Origin: Sympetrum striolatum
Taxonomy: Eukaryota > Arthropoda > Insecta > Odonata > Libellulidae
Direction: 5' to 3'
DNA: 64,000 nt
Assembly (NCBI GenBank): GCA_947579665.1
Contig: OX388345.1
Span: 28,797,849 to 28,861,848 of the forward strand
Below are positions 11,878 to 22,426 of the stretch, one piece after another. Position numbers and translations under genes: made by a program. Position 1 is the first letter of the stretch; each line of letters opens with the position of its first letter. The notes under the pieces are model-generated. The model was not told the origin of the DNA, made no database searches, and saw nothing but the letters and a program-made list of their open reading frames with translations.

Positions 11878-12044
11878 TAACACCATTTAATGACAGAAGT
11901 ATTGGAACACGGCTGTTAATGAATTAGAGGTTTAAAATCTCCAAATGCGGCATCGTTTCTTGCTTCATCCGACCAGCGGGAGGAAAGAGGAGGAACGCCG
12001 TCAAAGAAGGCTTTTGGAGGTTTTAAACCTCTAACACCATTTAA
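11878..12044. mobile_element. Foldback element of the 'GACAAAGACGGCTATT' family, short copy
   Basis: A perfect 13-bp direct repeat TAACACCATTTAA (11878-11890 and 12032-12044) flanks a 141-bp unit. The unit's ends are inverted: TTAGAGGTTTAAAATCTCC on the left, GGAGGTTTTAAACCTC on the right. The right arm also contains ACGCCGTCAAAGAAGGC, related to the arms at 45.8, 50.5 and 52.1 kb. The long target duplication is unusual for a cut-and-paste element. Confidence 0.7.
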
Positions 12045-12469
12045 ATGAATACAGATAATAATAATGCAAAGCTAGTGAATCACTACAATAAACATAATGG
12101 ATTACTTCAGTCTTCACTTCGTGAAACCTTCTTACATTATTCATGGTAAACAGATAGAACTATTTCATTTTTTGTTCTTTTTATTCAGCATAAATTATGC
12201 AATAATACACACTAGAAATTTATTTAAAATATAAAAGAAAAGAGCATTATTAAAATCATATCAAAGAATTGCAAAACGGAATCAAAAATGAACTTACCAT
12301 TTTCTTCCAATTCAAATTTGTACAATGGCATCAATACATTTATTTCCGGATGGCAGTTTCTTCTCCAAACTGGTTAATTCCGGTAGATAAATGACCAAAC
12401 TGCCGCTGCTTCTAGTAATGAATTCGTGAATCCTCCAGATAGGTTCATATCTCCCCGCTAAGCGTGCTT
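12045..12469. other. No recognisable feature
   Basis: AT-rich; nothing followed. Confidence 0.35.
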
Positions 12470-12720
12470 CCCTTTACTTCGTGATAATAACACCTCCCTA
12501 TACATCATCCAATAACTGATGTCTCAATCTTCCCCTGGGCCATTTCCCCTTGCATCCTGCTTTCAATCACTATCTTCAACAATCTAAACCCTCTCTGTAT
12601 TCAACCCGCCCATTTCCTCCGCCTCCGCTTCACTCCTATCAAAACCCTTCTCACAAACATCAACCACTTCTTAGTTTGTTTTACTATCGGCAATCTTCCT
12701 CGCAGGTAGAATATTTATGT
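12470..12720 (-). mobile_element. LINE reverse-transcriptase C-terminal remnant
   Basis: The minus-strand translation contains KRRRKWAG, then R-LLKIVIESRMQG-EMAQGK. This matches the common LINE pattern K-R-x-x-x-W-x-G-H-x-L-R-x-x-x-LLK-x-VIEG-x-x-EG-K-R-x-x-G-R seen more clearly at 18.7 and 34.2 kb. Stops and frameshifts interrupt it. Confidence 0.55.
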
Positions 12721-12989
12721 GACAACTCTCTCACAAGATTATCCGTCATATGCATCAAAAGAATTTAAAAAGGTTTTCTGTCCACGATGCGCATCTTAAA
12801 AGAAATGATGTTGGTGAATACTCTTACCCGCTTCAGATTTTTCAAACTGGAACAATTATCCTAACAAAAAACATGTTCTATTCTTCCCTTTATACTTTAA
12901 ATCACTGAATATTATATGAAAGAATACGTTAATTTTAAAACACATGATATTATTTTACATCAATTCTCTACCACGCTGATGATGTTTTA

Positions 12990-13500
12990 ATAATTCCAAA
13001 CATTAAAGACATGCAGAGGTTTTACAGAAAAAAGGTTTCAGAAAAATCACTAAACATAAAAATATGTTCCTCAAAGACAAGACGCGTGACAAAAGCTAAA
13101 ACACCTGTTAGATGCAAGGTATTCGTAGACGAGAAAATTATACAGCAGGAAATGAAATTTAAATGCCTTGAGAGAGAGCTTTATGAATATGGTGGTGTGG
13201 AATGAGAAGCGAGTCAACAAAAGACAAAGGCTGTATGGAGAGCCGGAAGCTTGAATGACACTGGAATAAGAGACATATAGAAACAAAATTTATAAAATAT
13301 GGTGAAGACTTGGCCATACATGAGCAAGAAGTTTTTAACTACTGGTACTAGTGGTATTATAAAATCTGCGACTAATTGCGTGTTCTACATAAATAGACAG
13401 AAAACGATATAAGAGAGGATATTAAAAAAACGAACGGAACGATCACATAGATGGTAGGAAGAAAGGATAGTGAAACTAGCAAAAAATAAGTTATTGGAAG
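12990..13500 (+). mobile_element. LINE reverse-transcriptase remnant (thumb to C-terminus)
   Basis: The frame 13011-13205 contains V-R-C-K-V-F-V-D-E-K-I-I-Q-Q, K-F-K-C-L and YEYGGVE. After a stop codon come SQQKTKAVWRAGSLNDT and ETKF-like residues, then near 13430 KKRTERSHRW and RIVKLAKN. The order matches LINE ORFs with 'KIxIxxxxIEQVxxFKYLG', 'xxCLNDTIW' and 'RxRxWxxHxxRMxxxRIVKxA'. Clearly a pseudogene with internal stops. Confidence 0.7.
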
Positions 13501-14407
13501 TTTATAAATAAAGGAACAGTAAATAAAATACGAATATTTGGCCATAATCTATAATATAAAATAGTGTGTGTGTGTATGTTCGCAAAAAACTTGAGAACCG
13601 AGAGTCGCAAAACTTTGAAATTTTCTACATTAAAAGTCGACCCCGCACAAAGTATAGGCTACTTTTTATTTCCCTAAGGTCCACGGTTCGAACTTAGACT
13701 CAGAAATGCACGTAGAGGTCAGTTTTTTCGTAGCAGGGTTAATTTCTTTTGAAAATTAAATTATAAATAATGGTCCTAGAAAGTCGAATCAACCACCAAA
13801 ATAAGCAAAATAAAATAAAAATTCTTATTATGGTCGTAAAATATCGTTTTCGATTAGAAATTGCGCACAATTATATAAAGTACGTGAACATTTTATCGAA
13901 ATTTTGAGGTCGTAAACAACCCATCCCCCTGACGATCAAGGCGATTGTTGATTTCGAACTCATGCGCAATTCCATAAGAAGACATGGAAAATGAATGCTC
14001 TTATACAATTAATGCTGTAAGATATCTTTTATGTATAATTCCTTCTCCGGATTCATTCATATATAGGTATAGATACCCAGATAGATACCCAGATAGGATA
14101 CTAATTCACAGGCTAAACCACAAGCGTCATTGATTTGAAATTTTTACAGCATATAGGCCCTAACGTGAAACCCCCAGAATAAGGCAACTTTGAACCTCAG
14201 TGTCATGGGTTCGATGCCAGACGGCCCCAAAATCCCTACTTTTCCCATTTAAATGTATTGCTTTGATTTCGGAAATTTCTAAAAAATACTTCCCGGATAG
14301 GTAGGGAATTAAAATTGAAGGAGCTTGCATATATAGACATTATCTATCGAAACCATGAATGGCTTTTACAGAAAATGTCCTGGATTCTATGCTAGGAGAA
14401 TGCAAAC
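13501..14407. other. Sparse region with a (TG) run and a B-box-like motif
   Basis: A short TG/GT run lies at 13564-13578. GGGTTCGATGCC at 14208-14219 resembles the B box in the tandem array just downstream and may be a diverged outlying unit of it. Confidence 0.4.
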
Positions 14408-15238
14408 ATCTCCCATTTAATATACATGGGGGTAGTTTTTCATTATTTTTTTGTTGCATTTATCGAAACGATAAGAAGTTCTCTCTTAGATGGAAGATGT
14501 ATATTAAAACTCGGTTTAAGAAAAAAAAATTAATAAGACCATAGTCTTCCTGTATTCGATGCCAGAGCACATTAAAATTTCTCACATAAGGAATATATGT
14601 GAAAAGAAGGACGTCGTTTTAGGCAGTTGCAGCCAATATTTCTGCTAGAATTTTCACACATAGTTAGAGATCACGATCTCCTATTGTGCTGCATAGTAAG
14701 TATGACCAGGAAGACCCGGGTTCGATGCCGGGCGGTAAATATATCTTCCATATAAAATACATTGGGGTAGTAATTCATTATTTTTTCATGCACTTACCGA
14801 AATAATAGGAAGATTTTGATTTGCTAGAAGATGTATATTAAGACTCGGCTTAAGAAAAAAAATTGTGCTGTTCCTTAGCTCGATGCCAGAGCACATTACA
14901 ATTTCTCACATAAGGAATATATGTGAAAAGTAGGACGTCGTTTGCAGCAGTTGCAGCAAATATTTCTGCTCGAATTTTTACACATAGTTAGAGATGGTGT
15001 GGGATCTTCTATTGTGCTGCATAGGAAGTATCGCCAGAAAGATCTGGGTTCGATGCCGGGTGGTAAATATATCTCCCATATAAAACACATTGGGGTAGTT
15101 TTTCATTATTTTTTTCATGCACTTATCGAAATGATAAGAAGTTCTTGCTTAGGTAGAAGCTGTATATTAAGACTCTGTTTAAGAAAAAAATAGAAAAAGA
15201 CCATGCTGTGCCTGGATTCGATACGAGAGCACATTTAT
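14408..15238 (+). repeat. Tandem array, ~330-bp unit with two TTCGATGCC motifs per unit
   Basis: Three units start at 14408, 14743 and 15071 (periods 335 and 328); the third is truncated near 15236. Each begins ATCT(C/T)CCAT, continues with GGGGTAGT and a CATTATTTTTT run, then an AAGACTCGGTTTAAG-like block. Then comes GATGCCAGAGCACATTA and, in the first two, GGGTTCGATGCCGGGCGG. The last motif is an RNA polymerase III B-box look-alike. No matching A box or tRNA cloverleaf is evident, so this is not a tRNA cluster. Confidence 0.8.
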
Positions 15239-15266
15239 AAATATAAATATATATATATATATATAA
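15239..15266. repeat. AT-rich microsatellite
   Basis: A run of AT/TA units directly at the end of the truncated third array unit. Confidence 0.7.
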
Positions 15267-16258
15267 TAAATTTCTGCTATTTTTGTTTGATCATCGTTTC
15301 CGAGAACCATTTTTCCCTTATATAAAATGTTAAAAGGTGGTGCTGCTTATCCTAATGTGATCATCGAATATATTTTATAATCTTAAAATCATTTTTGTCT
15401 TCATCGAAGAAAGTGTTCATTCAAAGGATATGAGATTAAATCTTTAAGTGACTTTGTAGACTTAATTGTAATTTTATTTACTTTGTTCATTTGTTTGGAA
15501 AAAATTATAGCCTGGAAACAGCTATCTACCAAAAATTATGAGGCAAGTTTCACGATCAAGAATGTACCAAGAGTATTTATCAATTGGGATCTCCCCGTTG
15601 AGAATCAACGGGCACTTCTGCTTGTATATAATAGAATACGTATGAACAGCAAAATGACAGGGAAAATACAGGCCACTTTAAAAAAGAAGTTTATTCTCTC
15701 AATTTGCAATCTTTACCAAAAATTAAAGCTCTTCCGTTTGAATTTCTTATTCTCTGTTTTAATAATTCATTTTGAAAGTATGATATGCATGTAATATCAT
15801 TTGCCATTTTCTAGGTGTTTATCTTGCGTAATGACATTTATTTTCTGTAGATTAATATTTTTTACTGCATTTACAAATAGTTGAATGTGTTGGATGGAAC
15901 TTAAGAGACATGGCACATCAAACTATATTGCAGAGCGATATTCGGTGGCTATTTTGTATCCGCGTTTTGGGTCTATGGAAATATTTTTGCTATCTATGGA
16001 TTTACTGGATGATTGATACGGCCACAAAAATTTCATTCCAGAAGACAATAAATTACACACGTCCACCTACCGCGAGAAAAGTGAAGTAGAACTACGTAGG
16101 ATTCGTCGATGCGAAAATCCAGTATTTCACGAATATTTCCACTGACCTCGTATTTTCCCGCACATCTTCTCTTTGTTTATATTTTGTTTTCCCGCCTTGT
16201 GTTTCAATTTAAAAATGAAAAATAAACACGGGGACGGACGGACCGAGCAACCGAAGAA
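15267..16258. other. No recognisable feature
   Basis: A 103-codon open frame (15483-15794, plus) has no motif that I recognise and an AT-biased composition like its surroundings. Not called. Confidence 0.35.
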
Positions 16259-16503
16259 GGAGTCCTTGGAGAATAAAACCAATGGAAAAGTCTCCGGAAA
16301 ACTTGGATGGAAGGACGTGGGAAATTGATCGGGCACAGGTTGAGTCTGTTGGAGACAGTATTGGAATGTGGGCGGAATTACAGAGGAAGAGCTGAGGTGA
16401 TGGATAGCGTTGAGGTTGAGAGAACCGAGCTGAGGACAGGACGGCTTAGAGAATCGAAACTAGGTAATCCTTGGATTTCAGAACCTATGAGGATGTTACA
16501 TTA
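16259..16503 (+). mobile_element. LINE reverse-transcriptase C-terminal remnant
   Basis: The frame 16307-16501 reads M-E-G-R-G-K-L-I-G-H-R, L-SLLETVLE, then RGRAEVMDSVEVE. It is homologous to the remnant at 34.2 kb (R-G-K-L-I-x-H-x-L-R-H-D-S). The LI-G-H, LL-x-T-V-L-E and R-G-R motifs are those of LINE C-termini. Upstream DNA (from 16259) is alignable with 34.2 kb but frame-disrupted. Confidence 0.65.
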
Positions 16504-16922
16504 ATTCGAAACTCGTTATTCTGGGGAAACTGCCAGTCTCCCCATAACCAAATGAAGAATAATATAAGGAGTTTTTACAAATGTTTTTGAAAATGTAGTG
16601 ATGGTATAATTTTCTCGGAAAGTGTCTCAAAAGTCGCTAAATTCTCCAATAACGTTGCTAAAAATAGTTGTTGAAACGGTGAAGTTGTTTTCTTTTTTCT
16701 GGGTATAACATTAGTTCATATTTTACTAGAATTACATGTGTAAAATAAAATTATATTATTGACTCTATTATTGACCAAAACTCGCTCAACTCATCACAAA
16801 TTTTGCAAAAATATAGTTGGGATATAAAGACATAATTTTGCTATTTTAAATATTTTATTTCTTTATTTGTTCCACGTAAAAGCTCATACACATAGAGCTA
16901 AATACTACAAAAATTTTAAAAC
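16504..16922. other. No recognisable feature
   Basis: AT-rich, nothing followed. Confidence 0.35.
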
Positions 16923-17179
16923 AAAGGATTTAGGAAAAACGGACTTGAAAAAAGTCTGACAGGGCCGGGAATCGAACCCGGGATCTTCCTCTATCCGAGA
17001 GGCTGCCTTATCCATCTAGGCTACCCGGCCAGAACATGTTAAAAAGCCGTTTCAGGAAGATCCTTGGTTCGATTCCCGGCCCTGTCAGACTTTTTCAAGT
17101 CCGTTTTTCCTTGGGAATTTTCCTCGGTGCAAGTGCCCTTAGTTGCAAAGTACCTTTAACCCTTTCCAAAGGATTTAGG
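16923..17179 (+). mobile_element. Inverted-tRNA SINE, copy B (full length, best preserved)
   Basis: The element (16935-17167) is bracketed by perfect 12-bp duplications AAAGGATTTAGG (16923-16934, 17168-17179). The left arm is an antisense tRNA-like sequence: reversed B box GAATCGAACCCGGGATC, then CTTATCCATCTAGGCTACCC, which is a reversed A-box region. A spacer GAACATGTTAAAAAGCCG follows, then the sense half with GGTTCGATTCCCGGCC, AGACTTTTTCAAGTCCG and the 3' end AACCCTTTCC. There is no poly(A); the constant end is CCTTTCC. Confidence 0.88.
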
Positions 17180-18100
17180 TTTCTCGTAGGATAACATCCT
17201 GTTTAGGGTTAACTGACTCTTCTTTGCATAGAATTATAATTATTTAAAAATTAGTATTATTATTCATATATTACACTAATTACATGCACAAAATGAAATA
17301 GAAATCTTTTATTGACTAAATATCGCCAAATTCATAAAAGTTAAAGCTGAAATAGGTTGTGGTATAAACAGAGAAATCTTGCTATTTTGAATATAACATA
17401 AATTTAGATTTTAGTCAGATAACATTTTAAAGATTAAATGCAATTCCTTCATTGACTAAACGTAATACAATTTTGGCAAAAGCGTCAAATGTATTACGCC
17501 ACGAGTAGGTGGAGAAGTGTCTACGTAGCAGAACATATTAGATAGAGTGAAGGGGCGTCTCGGTAAGAGGATAAAGTCTCAAGTAAAATCGCTAAATTTG
17601 CATCAATGCGCCCCGACGCGGCTGCAGAAAGTGAAATGCGCAGCTGTCGATGGAGTTACTCTGTTTTCCGGCTTATTCGTAATAATGTCGATTTCAATAA
17701 CGTGGCATCAGGATTATGTTTAGTGCGAGGGCGGAGGTCTTCTCGGGACGGATCGATGGAGAAAGAGACGGCCGCTGCAAGGCGCAGATAAGGGAGCCCA
17801 TTGTGACCGTGGGGAATTAAGACAACCAAAGCGAAATCTGGGCTATCACGTTCGAGGGGAAAAGAAATTCGCGATATGAAAATGGAGATTAGTGGGAGCC
17901 TGTTTAGCACGGGGCTCGCCACTTTTCTATACTCACTCCCAGATCCCTTTTAGCCTCCGGTATTGCTTCGAGGGGGATGAAAGTGGATGAAAACCACTTA
18001 CCCCTCGATGGCAAATAGGTCGCTCCCAAACCACGCTGGTTTATTTAACGCTTGATATACAGTATTTGTTTCAGACTTTCCCGTGGATGGACTGTCGAAG
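17180..18100. other. Unique sequence with a GC-richer patch
   Basis: 17600-17950 is clearly less AT-rich than its surroundings and holds only overlapping short frames. It may be host single-copy sequence, but no exon or motif can be shown. Confidence 0.35.
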
Positions 18101-18345
18101 GAGTACATCTGGGAATGACAACTGGGTTGCTTCACGGAGTTAGGCCGACGTTTCGGCTGCTGTCTCTGCCGCTATCTTCGGGAAAGCGCGATTTGTCCTG
18201 AATATAGCAGACAGGAAAGCTCTACCTTTCCGAGAGATGGGAAAACAAAAAAATACGACATGTCCTGAGGATTGCCTCAGTGACAGCAGCCGAAACGCCG
18301 ACCTAACTCTGTGAAGTAATCCGGTTGTCATCCCGAGAACTACTC
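18101..18345. repeat. Foldback unit with hammerhead-like core (GCCGAAACGTCGGC type)
   Basis: The arms 18101-18170 and 18278-18345 are inverted copies of about 68-70 bp; the shared core is GTTTCGGCTGCTGTC. In the right arm, plus strand, CTGAGGA (18265-18271) is followed by TGC...GCA that could pair, then GCCGAAAC (GAAAC at 18292-18296) and GCCGACC. The order CTGANGA, helix, GAAA resembles a hammerhead ribozyme core, as in Penelope-like elements, but the fit is partial. No target duplication found. Confidence 0.55.
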
Positions 18346-18664
18346 TTTCAACGGCATTTGATTCATTCAACATTCTAACAGGCAAAATCTGGCCTCTCTC
18401 TCACTTAAGCTTCAATATCTACGTAATGGTCGCACTTGAAAATGGAAAAAAAATTTATACTCTTTATTTTGAGGATTGCTACGTAGGCAAAAAGGCTTCG
18501 TATTTTCTCAAAGAGCGGTACACGATGCGGGTGAACACTCTGAAAGGGAGCAAAAAACAACGAAACAAACAAACGCAAACATACTTGAGTATTCCACTTC
18601 TCGCCTGGTTGGTATGCTTTGAAATTTCTACTCAATTCCCCTTCTTTTACTCCTTGATAACTTA
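18346..18664. other. No recognisable feature
   Basis: Short frames only. Confidence 0.35.
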
Positions 18665-19250
18665 TCCGCCCTTTATTTCATCAAACGACTTTTGCCTTTG
18701 TCTCCTCTCATGTCTTTTCTATCTTCAATGAATTCCTTCAACAATCCATCTCTTCTCAATGTTTGGCCCACCAATTTCCTCTGCCTCTGTTTTATTACTT
18801 CAATCAAATCCCTCTCTTTCCATCTCGAGCAATTCCGCGTTTGTTTCCCCCCATTCCAACTCACTTTCTCCTCCCAACGCCACACCCACATCTACAATCT
18901 TTAGATTCTCTCCTCTCTTAGTGTCCGCGTTTAACATCCACACAGCAAAACACTCCACGTCGAGGTCTTTACCAATCTTTTCTGATTCCCTTATCAAGGT
19001 CTTTCGAGACCACTTCCATCCGCCTCATGAAAGCTTTCTTGGCTACTGCTATTCTTCTTCTAACCTCATTTGTTCTCTTTCCTTCCCGAAAAAGAACACC
19101 GCCCGAAAAAGGGCATTTGTCTACCTGCTCTACTTTGGCCGATTTTCCCTTATTGACAACTAACATTTCTTTCCTTGTAATGAATCTCACAAACGAAGCT
19201 TTATTAAAGTTTATTTTTATCCAGTTATTCCTTACTTATAATCTCTGAAA
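18665..19250 (-). mobile_element. LINE reverse-transcriptase C-terminal third, frameshifted
   Basis: Three minus-strand frames join into a recognisable LINE ORF. First W-I-K-I-N-F-N-K, VEQVDKCPFSGGV (normally KYLGGV), TNEVRRRIAVAKKAFMRR and SKDLDKGIRK. Then, in another frame, VECFAVWMLNADTKR (normally V-x-LYGSETWTLRKADxKR). Then M-W-V-W-R, EKVSWN, IEVIKQRQRKLVG and LRRDGLLKEFIED. At least two frameshifts are needed. The long plus-strand frame at 18759-19163 is its antisense shadow. It is the clearest RT remnant in the window. Confidence 0.85.
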
Positions 19251-19628
19251 TGCAGATGTACAATATAATATGAAATTGGAGTAAAGGTAGTAGAGTAGAA
19301 AATAGTAGCTCAGCATTTATTCATCGTTTGAAAATCGATTGTACAAACTACCATCTCTTTAAAGGTGTGTAAGCAATTACAGAAATTCAAAATATATTCT
19401 TATCCTTACTCTCAACGGTACGGTGCTAAATACGATCATGCAAGTGATTTCGGCAATTTTTTCTTTGTTCGATGTTGAAGTTTCAATTCGTACGGTTCCA
19501 TTAAACACAGCCAAGTTGAAAATTTCAAAAAAAAAAGTTTTCGATTATTAAAAACGAATAAATAAAGAGAAAAGCGCCTTCAAAAGCAGGTAAAGAAGGA
19601 CATAAACTCTCCTTAAAGGAGGGTCAAT
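19251..19628. other. No recognisable feature
   Basis: AT-rich with short frames. Confidence 0.35.
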
Positions 19629-19685
19629 AGCTTCAGGTGAAGATGTCAGACCCTTGACGAAACAGGTCAATCTCCTGTGAAAGCT
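19629..19685 (+). ncRNA. Possible hammerhead-like fold (weak candidate)
   Basis: AGCTTCAGG (19629-19637) can pair with CCTG plus AAGCT (19674-19685). Inside lie TGAAGAT, a GTCA/TGAC hairpin (19645-19648 with 19655-19658), then GAAA (19659-19662) and CAGGTC. This copies the order helix I, CUGANGA, helix II, GAAA. The first core base is wrong and an extra T precedes helix II, so activity is doubtful. Confidence 0.25.
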
Positions 19686-21131
19686 GCTTAGGGGTCTTTC
19701 TTTTGAGATGTGTCTTTAAATCCACAAAATGACTCTTGATCGTATTGATTTGATCAATTGAATAATCAACCTTAATTTTGGTTTTCATCACTTTTATTTT
19801 TCGTTCAGGTGTCTTCCCTAGTCTATTCGTTCATCATAATAAATGAAAACACTTATGAAAATACATTCACCGCATTGCAAACCTTTTTGGGAACTTATTT
19901 TATAATTTTTAAGTAACATTTTTACGGCCTTTTTGTGAAACCTATCTACCACCCAAATCGAGGATTAGGAGTATGTTAACAGTAAGAAATAATTAGCGAT
20001 ACGTAAGTTTCGTATGTATGTTTTAAATATAAAAAGGAAATCACATAGAAATAAAATAATTAATTAAAGTAAAATGAATATAATTCGATCCAAAGATGGT
20101 CATTGAATAATAATATTGGACTCTGTACTATTCTTTGGCATTGAAACTTTGCCTACCAAATAATTGTAAGTTATTCATATTCATCTACATAAATACCCTA
20201 CAGGTAATACCAATACAATACCATGCAATTGTAAGTTATTCATTTACATCAATATTATCCTACATCCTACAAGTCGCCTTTCGGTGTGAGGTTATATATT
20301 CATTATCGTAAGGACAGGAAGGATATTAGATGAGGGATATTAAAAAATTTAGTCCTGAGTGACAGGAAATAAGAAAAGCTTGGGCCACACCCTTTTAATG
20401 CGAAGGGAGCTCTAACAGTTCCCCGGAAGACGTTCCACTAGTCGTTCACAAAAGGCTATTTTTACATCTCATTTTTGCGTGAACTTGTAGAGACTTTTCA
20501 TCATTAGACGCTCGCTTCTCGACAATCTCGCACGGTTTAATTCTAGCTGGAGACTACGAGAGAAGCGTTAAAGCCTGATTCCCGGAGAGCTTTTTGTGCG
20601 CACCTTAGAGTTAGCTGCGGCTCCGGAGAAAGGGGCATTAGAGAAGAGATTAACATATCACTCGACGCTCGAATTTTGAAGGTTCTTCAAAGACCTTCCG
20701 CTTACATTTGCATAAAAAAGGACCGGAAAACCGGAAAATGGAAAGGATGAACTTATTTGAGACTCTGAGTCGCTGATGACATTCTTTCGGTACAATTGAT
20801 CGAATCCCATTGAAATTTACCAATTTGTTATTTGAATGAGGTGAAAAATATTTGGCGATATTGAAAATTAATTGGCGATATTGAAAATTGTCATGAAAAC
20901 GGAAATAATTTTTTCACCAAAATGTTGATACACCAGTCTATTATATTTTTTATAATCACTAGTATGATTTGAAACCGTCTCGGAAAATACTAAAGAGTAT
21001 TAGGATATAAAAGTCTAGAAGATGTACAATTTGCGTCTGGGAAATGTCATGGCCATAAATATGATAGATATTTATGCTCTATCAGAAGTTTGAAAATATA
21101 TGCAGACAATAGTAGTAGTATTGCTAAAAGT
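19686..21131. other. Mostly unrecognised; short duplicated segment at 20161-20300
   Basis: AATTGTAAGTTATTCAT occurs twice about 65 bp apart, each followed by an ATC-rich stretch. The second copy runs into CCTACAAGTCGCCTTTCGGTG, which resembles, from memory, a sequence common in insect LINE ends; unproven. 20400-20720 is a GC-richer unique patch. Confidence 0.3.
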
Positions 21132-21236
21132 ACTTCGGCAGCTTAGGTTATTTCGCACATATGCTCTCACCGGTAATCGAACCCGGGACTGCTTTCGCCG
21201 AAGCCGAGAGCTGCCCACTTGGCCATCCTGGAGCCC
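21132..21236 (-). mobile_element. tRNA-derived SINE, second family, copy 2
   Basis: Read from 21236 on the minus strand: GGGCTCCAGGATGGCCAAGT (A box TGGCCAAGTGGG), then GGTTCGATTACC (B box), then GAGAGCATATGTGCGAAATA. The tail matches copy 1 at 7339-7449. It ends exactly at the left terminus of the neighbouring inverted-repeat element (21240). Confidence 0.7.
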
Positions 21237-21239
21237 AAA

Positions 21240-22426
21240 TAAGGTAATTCCGGGAGAGATACCCCACCTAAGGAAATGACTTCATAACAATGACTTCAGA
21301 GATAACAAGAATGTGAAACTGCGTGTTATATTAGAGAATTTATTGTTTATTAACAGGATATAAACAAATTTTGTTTAAAAACATTTTTACAAAAAAATAT
21401 GAAAGTTTTTCTGCACCCATGCATTGGCCATCTTTCCCGAGTGTCCGGGTGAGACGCCCCACCTCTGTGGGAGAGGTACCCCATTAGCTTAAACAAAATT
21501 TAATCTGGAAAGCGCTTGTCATATACAAAATTTTTAAATATAACTTAAAGTCAGGATCTAAGAAAACGTTTAAATTAACTTTAAAACCTATTAAAAATTT
21601 TCATTTACAAAATTTCTTGGAGGCGTCTCAGCCCCCTCTAGAGGCATATAAATAGCATATTAAGGCTTGGTCATGGTTATTTTGCAAGTGACGTCTTTTC
21701 ACGCAAACATATTGTCGATTCAACCGAAAAATATGACAATGTAAATGTTTTTTTTTTTAGAAATTTCGAGGCAAATATTCTCACAGAAGATATTTTTTGA
21801 TTTCGAAAAAATATTATATTTGTAATGTCCATGTGGGTTTACTTTTGCCGGGTATTACATCTCGATCAGAAAAATAGTGGCAAAACGCTCCACCCTAGAC
21901 AATACCTCATTGAAATTAAAAGGTAGATTACAAACCTTTTCTTGAAAAAAGCCTTAATCAGTATCACCTTAAAGTTAAATTGATACTAATAGGGTACATA
22001 TACCTAAAGATAGCACCGGGGTAACTATCCCAAGAACAGGTTGCGCGTCTATCCTTTCAGTACGGGTGAGATGCTCTTTCAGCCAGTGAGGCTACACTAC
22101 ATGCAGTCACTGCATTTTGATAATAGATGAACCTATAGCTATAAGTTTTCGCCCTTTAATTGAAAATATTCAAATATTTAAACAGATGCCAACCAGAAAC
22201 ATAATACCCTATCTTATACGTAACAGGGCGGAAAAAACAGTGCCTACTTGAAATGATGCTATAAAACTGCGTAAAAAGAATTAATCGCCGTGAAACTCTT
22301 GCAGAAAAACGGGTACCTTTCACCTGACTGACGCACACCGTCAGTAGAGCAATATTGTGGTTTTCCTTAAAAATACTGCGACTGGGGCATCTCTCCCGGT
22401 GGGGCATCTCACCCGGAATTACCTTA
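21240..22426. mobile_element. DNA transposon-like element, TIR TAAGGTAATTCCGGG
   Basis: Both ends read inward as TAAGGTAATTCCGGG, then (A/T)GAGAT(A/G)CCCCACC; TA at each end would be the target. Length is about 1.19 kb. The motif GGGTGAGA(T/C)GCCCCA recurs near 21445, 22070 and twice at the right end, giving subterminal repeats. No transposase was recognised among the short frames, including the 93-codon minus frame over the right end. Tc1/mariner-superfamily membership is inferred from the TA flanks only. Confidence 0.65.

Noticed and set aside
14408..15238. CRISPR-like or rRNA/5S repeat array
   Set aside because: Unit length is about 330 bp without short direct repeats and spacers, and no 5S rRNA sequence is recognisable.
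18759..19163. 134-codon plus-strand open frame
   Set aside because: It is the antisense of a clear LINE reverse-transcriptase remnant. Lysine/glutamate-rich coding read backwards is stop-poor. The same explains the long plus-strand frame at 44585-45040, and probably 56881-57288.
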